In this document: positions 61,865 to 64,000 of the stretch, in pieces
Layout: every line of letters starts with the position of its first letter
Numbering within the stretch: the stretch's first letter is position 1
DNA from: CAADGL01 sp964643885
GTDB taxonomy: Bacteria; Planctomycetota; Phycisphaerae; UBA1845; Fen-1342
NCBI GenBank assembly: GCA_964643885.1
Contig: CAZXUI010000004.1
Span: 61,402 to 125,401, forward strand
Direction of reading: 5' to 3'
DNA length: 64,000 nucleotides
Position numbers and translations under genes: made by a program
The notes under the pieces: generated by a model
The model's input: the letters and a program-made list of their open reading frames with translations, nothing else
What the model was told of the DNA's origin: nothing
The model's database searches: none

Positions 61865-62872
61865 GTGAAACGCAACCGTATTGCCGCGCTCGGCGTGCTG
61901 GCCGGGATCACACTTACGCTGACGCACACGGCCGGATGCAGTCTGCAAAGCCAGGCGGCGGAGATGCACCTGTCGCGCGGTGAGAAGGCGCTGGCGCAAC
62001 GCGACTACGACGCTGCGCTGGCCGAGCTGCGCCAGGCCGTCAAGCTCAATCCGCAGCTCGCCGAGGCGCACGCGAAGCTCGGCGTAGCCTACAAGCAGTC
62101 CGGTGATCTGCCGCAGGCGGCCCAGTCGCTGGAACATGCCGTGCGGCTGGACCCGTTTCACTTTCCGGCCATGTTCGAGCTGGGCGAGGTCTACCGCCTG
62201 CTGAACGACATGACGCGGGCGATCCGGGCGTACGTTCTGGCGGTCAAGCTCGAGCCGGCGGACTTCGAGGCGAATTTCCGGCTGGCGTCGTGCTATCACC
62301 AGACGGGCGATCTGAACGCGGCGGCGGAATTCTATGATGCCGCGCTGAAGCTGGACCCCTACAACGCGTTCGCGTGGAGCAACCTGGGCGCCGTGCACGA
62401 CACGCGTGGGTCGTACTACGAGGCGATCGCGGCCTACAAGCGCTCGCTGGAGTGCAACACGAATCAGCCGATCGTGCTGGTGAATCTGGCGACGGTGTAC
62501 ATGAACCAGGATCGGCTGCCCGCGGCCCGCAAGACGCTGGAGAAGGCGATCAGCATGGCGCCGGACCTGTCGGTGGCGCATGAGCGGCTCGGATACTGCC
62601 TGTGGCGCGAGCAGCAGCTCGAGCAGGCACACCAGAGCTACGCCCGCGCGATCGAGCTGAACGCCAGGAACTCCCGGGCGTACTCGGGTCTGGGTGTGGT
62701 GCGGATGACGCAGCACCTGTCGGACCCGGCCAACACGAAGCTGCGCGACGAGGCGATCGAGGCCTGGCACCGCAGCCTGGAGCTGGACCCCGACCAGCCC
62801 AAGCTGCGGGCGCTGATCGAGAAGTACCGTGTCAAGCCCGAGCGGCCGGTGCTGTCGATCGACAATCCCTGA
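61865..62872 (+). CDS. TPR-repeat lipoprotein
   Basis: A 335-aa lipoprotein with signal GVLAGITLTLTHTAGC and about eight consecutive TPR repeats. They include DYDAALAELRQAVKLNPQLAE, DLPQAAQSLEHAVRLDPFHFP, DLNAAAEFYDAALKLDPYNAF and QLEQAHQSYARAIELNARNSR. The family (PilW/NlpI-like) typically scaffolds envelope complexes. An ATG with GGGAGG a few nt upstream supports the start. It is followed by another secreted protein gene on the same strand. Confidence 0.88.
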   Translation: MKRNRIAALGVLAGITLTLTHTAGCSLQSQAAEMHLSRGEKALAQRDYDAALAELRQAVKLNPQLAEAHAKLGVAYKQSGDLPQAAQSLEHAVRLDPFHFPAMFELGEVYRLLNDMTRAIRAYVLAVKLEPADFEANFRLASCYHQTGDLNAAAEFYDAALKLDPYNAFAWSNLGAVHDTRGSYYEAIAAYKRSLECNTNQPIVLVNLATVYMNQDRLPAARKTLEKAISMAPDLSVAHERLGYCLWREQQLEQAHQSYARAIELNARNSRAYSGLGVVRMTQHLSDPANTKLRDEAIEAWHRSLELDPDQPKLRALIEKYRVKPERPVLSIDNP

Positions 62873-62964
62873 CGCGGGGGGCCGCCGCCCGAAAGTTGGC
62901 CGATAGTCTTCCGCCCCCGCCGGCGGGTATAATGCCTCAGTAACCCACCCCTGGGAGGCCCGCC

Positions 62965-63810
62965 ATGCGCACGCTCGTTCTGCTCGCCGCCGTCAGTTTT
63001 CTGCTGACCGCCGGCTCTTCGGCTCAGAATCCGCCGCCCGGCGCCGCGCCACGCGGCGGTGCGATCTCCGACGAAGAGGTCTTCCGCCGCCTGGAGCGAA
63101 TGGTTCCGGAGCTCCGCTTCTCCGACGCCCGGTTCGACCAGGTGATCGAGTGGTTCGACGATCAGCTCGGCGACGACGTCAGCATCCTCGCGAAGTGGCC
63201 ACAGATGGCCGCCTCCGGGTTGGAGCGGGCCAAGCCCATCTCGCTGAACGTTCGCAATGTAAGCATGGGCCGGGCGCTGGAACTCGCGTTGCTCGAAGCC
63301 GGCGGGAGCGACGTGCCGATGGCGTACGAACCCGAGAACGGCGTCCTGGTCGTGGGCACGCGCGACGACGTCTACCGCGAGGCCCACACTCGCACATACC
63401 CCGTCCGCGACCTGATTGCCGGCGCCGCCCGCAGCGCCCGGCGTGTGGCCGAAGCGCAGCAGGCATTCGCTGCCCGTGCGGCCCAGCCGGCCTCGCTGGT
63501 CGAGGCGGCCGATCCGGCCGTTCGCGAGCGGGCGACGCCGCCGCCCGGGCGGCCGGTGCTGCCGATTCCCGACGAAGTGTTCCTCGAGCAGTCCGCGGAG
63601 GAATTGATGGACGTCGTCGTCATGACGATCGAGCCGGATGCGTGGGCCCAGAACGGGGGAGTGTCGACGATTCAGTACTACAACGGGACGCTCGTGGTGC
63701 GTGCGAGCAAGCGGACGCATCGGGCGCTGGGGCGGCTGCTGGATGAGCTGCGCGAGACGCGCGCGGGCGAGGAGTTCCGGCTGGAGCAGCACGTGCCGCG
63801 CTCGCGCTGA
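62965..63810 (+). CDS. Secreted STN-like domain protein
   Basis: A 281-aa exported protein (signal LVLLAAVSFLLTAGSSAQ). Two segments look like secretin/TonB N-terminal (STN) repeats: ISLNVRNVSMGRALELALLEAG with YEPENGVLVVGT, and at the end DVVVMTIEPDAW with YYNGTLVVRASKRTHRALGRLLDEL. There is no secretin pore domain, so it may be a stand-alone periplasmic piece of a secretion or assembly system. GGGAGG precedes the start. The upstream TPR lipoprotein is the kind of pilotin often found with secretins, which is suggestive only. Confidence 0.75.
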   Translation: MRTLVLLAAVSFLLTAGSSAQNPPPGAAPRGGAISDEEVFRRLERMVPELRFSDARFDQVIEWFDDQLGDDVSILAKWPQMAASGLERAKPISLNVRNVSMGRALELALLEAGGSDVPMAYEPENGVLVVGTRDDVYREAHTRTYPVRDLIAGAARSARRVAEAQQAFAARAAQPASLVEAADPAVRERATPPPGRPVLPIPDEVFLEQSAEELMDVVVMTIEPDAWAQNGGVSTIQYYNGTLVVRASKRTHRALGRLLDELRETRAGEEFRLEQHVPRSR

Positions 63811-63862
63811 GCGACGCGCGATGAGCGAAAGTGCGGGTCGGCGCGGCAGCAGCGGATCGGCG

Positions 63863-63891
63863 GCATGCCCTCGCCGCAGGCGTGGGCATGC
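63863..63891. repeat. Hairpin repeat with GCA loop
   Basis: Arms GCATGCCC-T-CGCC and GGCG-T-GGGCATGC (one T-T mismatch) flank GCA. It lies just before the right-edge GACCGGTC array. Confidence 0.75.
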
Positions 63892-63902
63892 TTCTCCCAG
63901 AA

Positions 63903-64000
63903 TGGGGGACCGGTCTCTGACCGGTCTGATTGGGGGACCGGTCTCTGACCGGTCTGATTGGGGGACCGGTCACTGACCGGTCTGATTGGGGGACCGGTCT
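63903..64000. repeat. 28-bp tandem GACCGGTC hairpin array running off the window
   Basis: Units of 28 nt (TGGGGGACCGGTCTCTGACC plus GGTCTGAT) start at 63903, 63931, 63959 and 63987. The third has CAC in place of CTC... within the core. There are no unique spacers. The array is intergenic here and continues past position 64000. Confidence 0.92.

Noticed and set aside
63903..64000. CRISPR array
   Set aside because: The 28-bp repeats are directly tandem with no unique spacers, and no cas genes are present.

Overview
The window is a GC-rich chromosomal stretch with about 50 protein genes, one tRNA gene and no plasmid, phage or insertion-sequence genes. The gene content points to a planctomycete, most likely of the Phycisphaerae type. 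The evidence is secreted proteins with dockerin-like and PEP-CTERM tails, several PQQ-type beta-propeller proteins, a giant surface protein built of DUF11-like repeats, frequent GTG/TTG starts, and housekeeping genes scattered in short operons. This is inference from gene style; no 16S gene is present. Two runs of exactly 100 N (29536-29635 and 49076-49175) mark scaffold gaps, and both lie inside repeat arrays.

Layout. 1-13 kb: a response regulator-diguanylate cyclase, a dockerin-type secreted propeller protein, two small lipoproteins, a secreted YtcJ-type amidohydrolase, a 1885-aa repeat surface protein and a PKD/propeller protein. 13.7-21.9 kb: tRNA-Glu, a corrinoid-fold protein that has lost its B12 ligand, a GNAT enzyme, a tandem pair of secreted amidohydrolases (one with metal ligands, one without), an esterase, a broken galactose-oxidase-like gene and a PEP-CTERM protein. 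22-33 kb: a cation/proton antiporter, two secreted proteins of unknown role, a glycosyltransferase, a PH-domain membrane protein with hpt, a large palindromic repeat array, an HD-domain protein and a type II NADH dehydrogenase.

33-39.8 kb: a membrane-anchored MutS-like ATPase, then obg, coaX, an MnmE-like GTPase and a CorC-type CBS protein. 39.8-43.3 kb: a minus-strand nuoA-nuoB-nuoC-GNAT-nuoD operon. 43.6-52.5 kb: a lipoprotein, hisA, an OmpA-type lipoprotein, a propeller protein, purH (carrying two kinds of inserted palindromic repeat), yacG, a primary-type sigma factor, maf and nfo. 52.5-64 kb: GNAT, a GH2 glycosidase, a PQQ-propeller protein, ribBA, clpS, a 33-aa basic ribosomal-like protein, two TPR proteins and an STN-like secreted protein.

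The most unusual signal is a set of short hairpin repeats spread from 18.6 kb to the right edge. Different families have different arm sequences but share a compact design: arms of 7-13 bp around a 3-nt loop (TCT, TCC or GCA), or 9-bp arms around GCCAA. Some copies carry compensatory arm changes. The GACCGGTC-TCT-GACCGGTC family lies inside open reading frames of purH and of a PQQ-propeller gene. In purH its tandem periods are 33 and 30 bp, both multiples of three, whereas the intergenic array at the right edge has a 28-bp period. purH also carries an unrelated 31-nt palindrome in frame. This resembles the protein-inserting palindromic elements known from Rickettsia, but the sequences differ and no mobilising enzyme is visible here.
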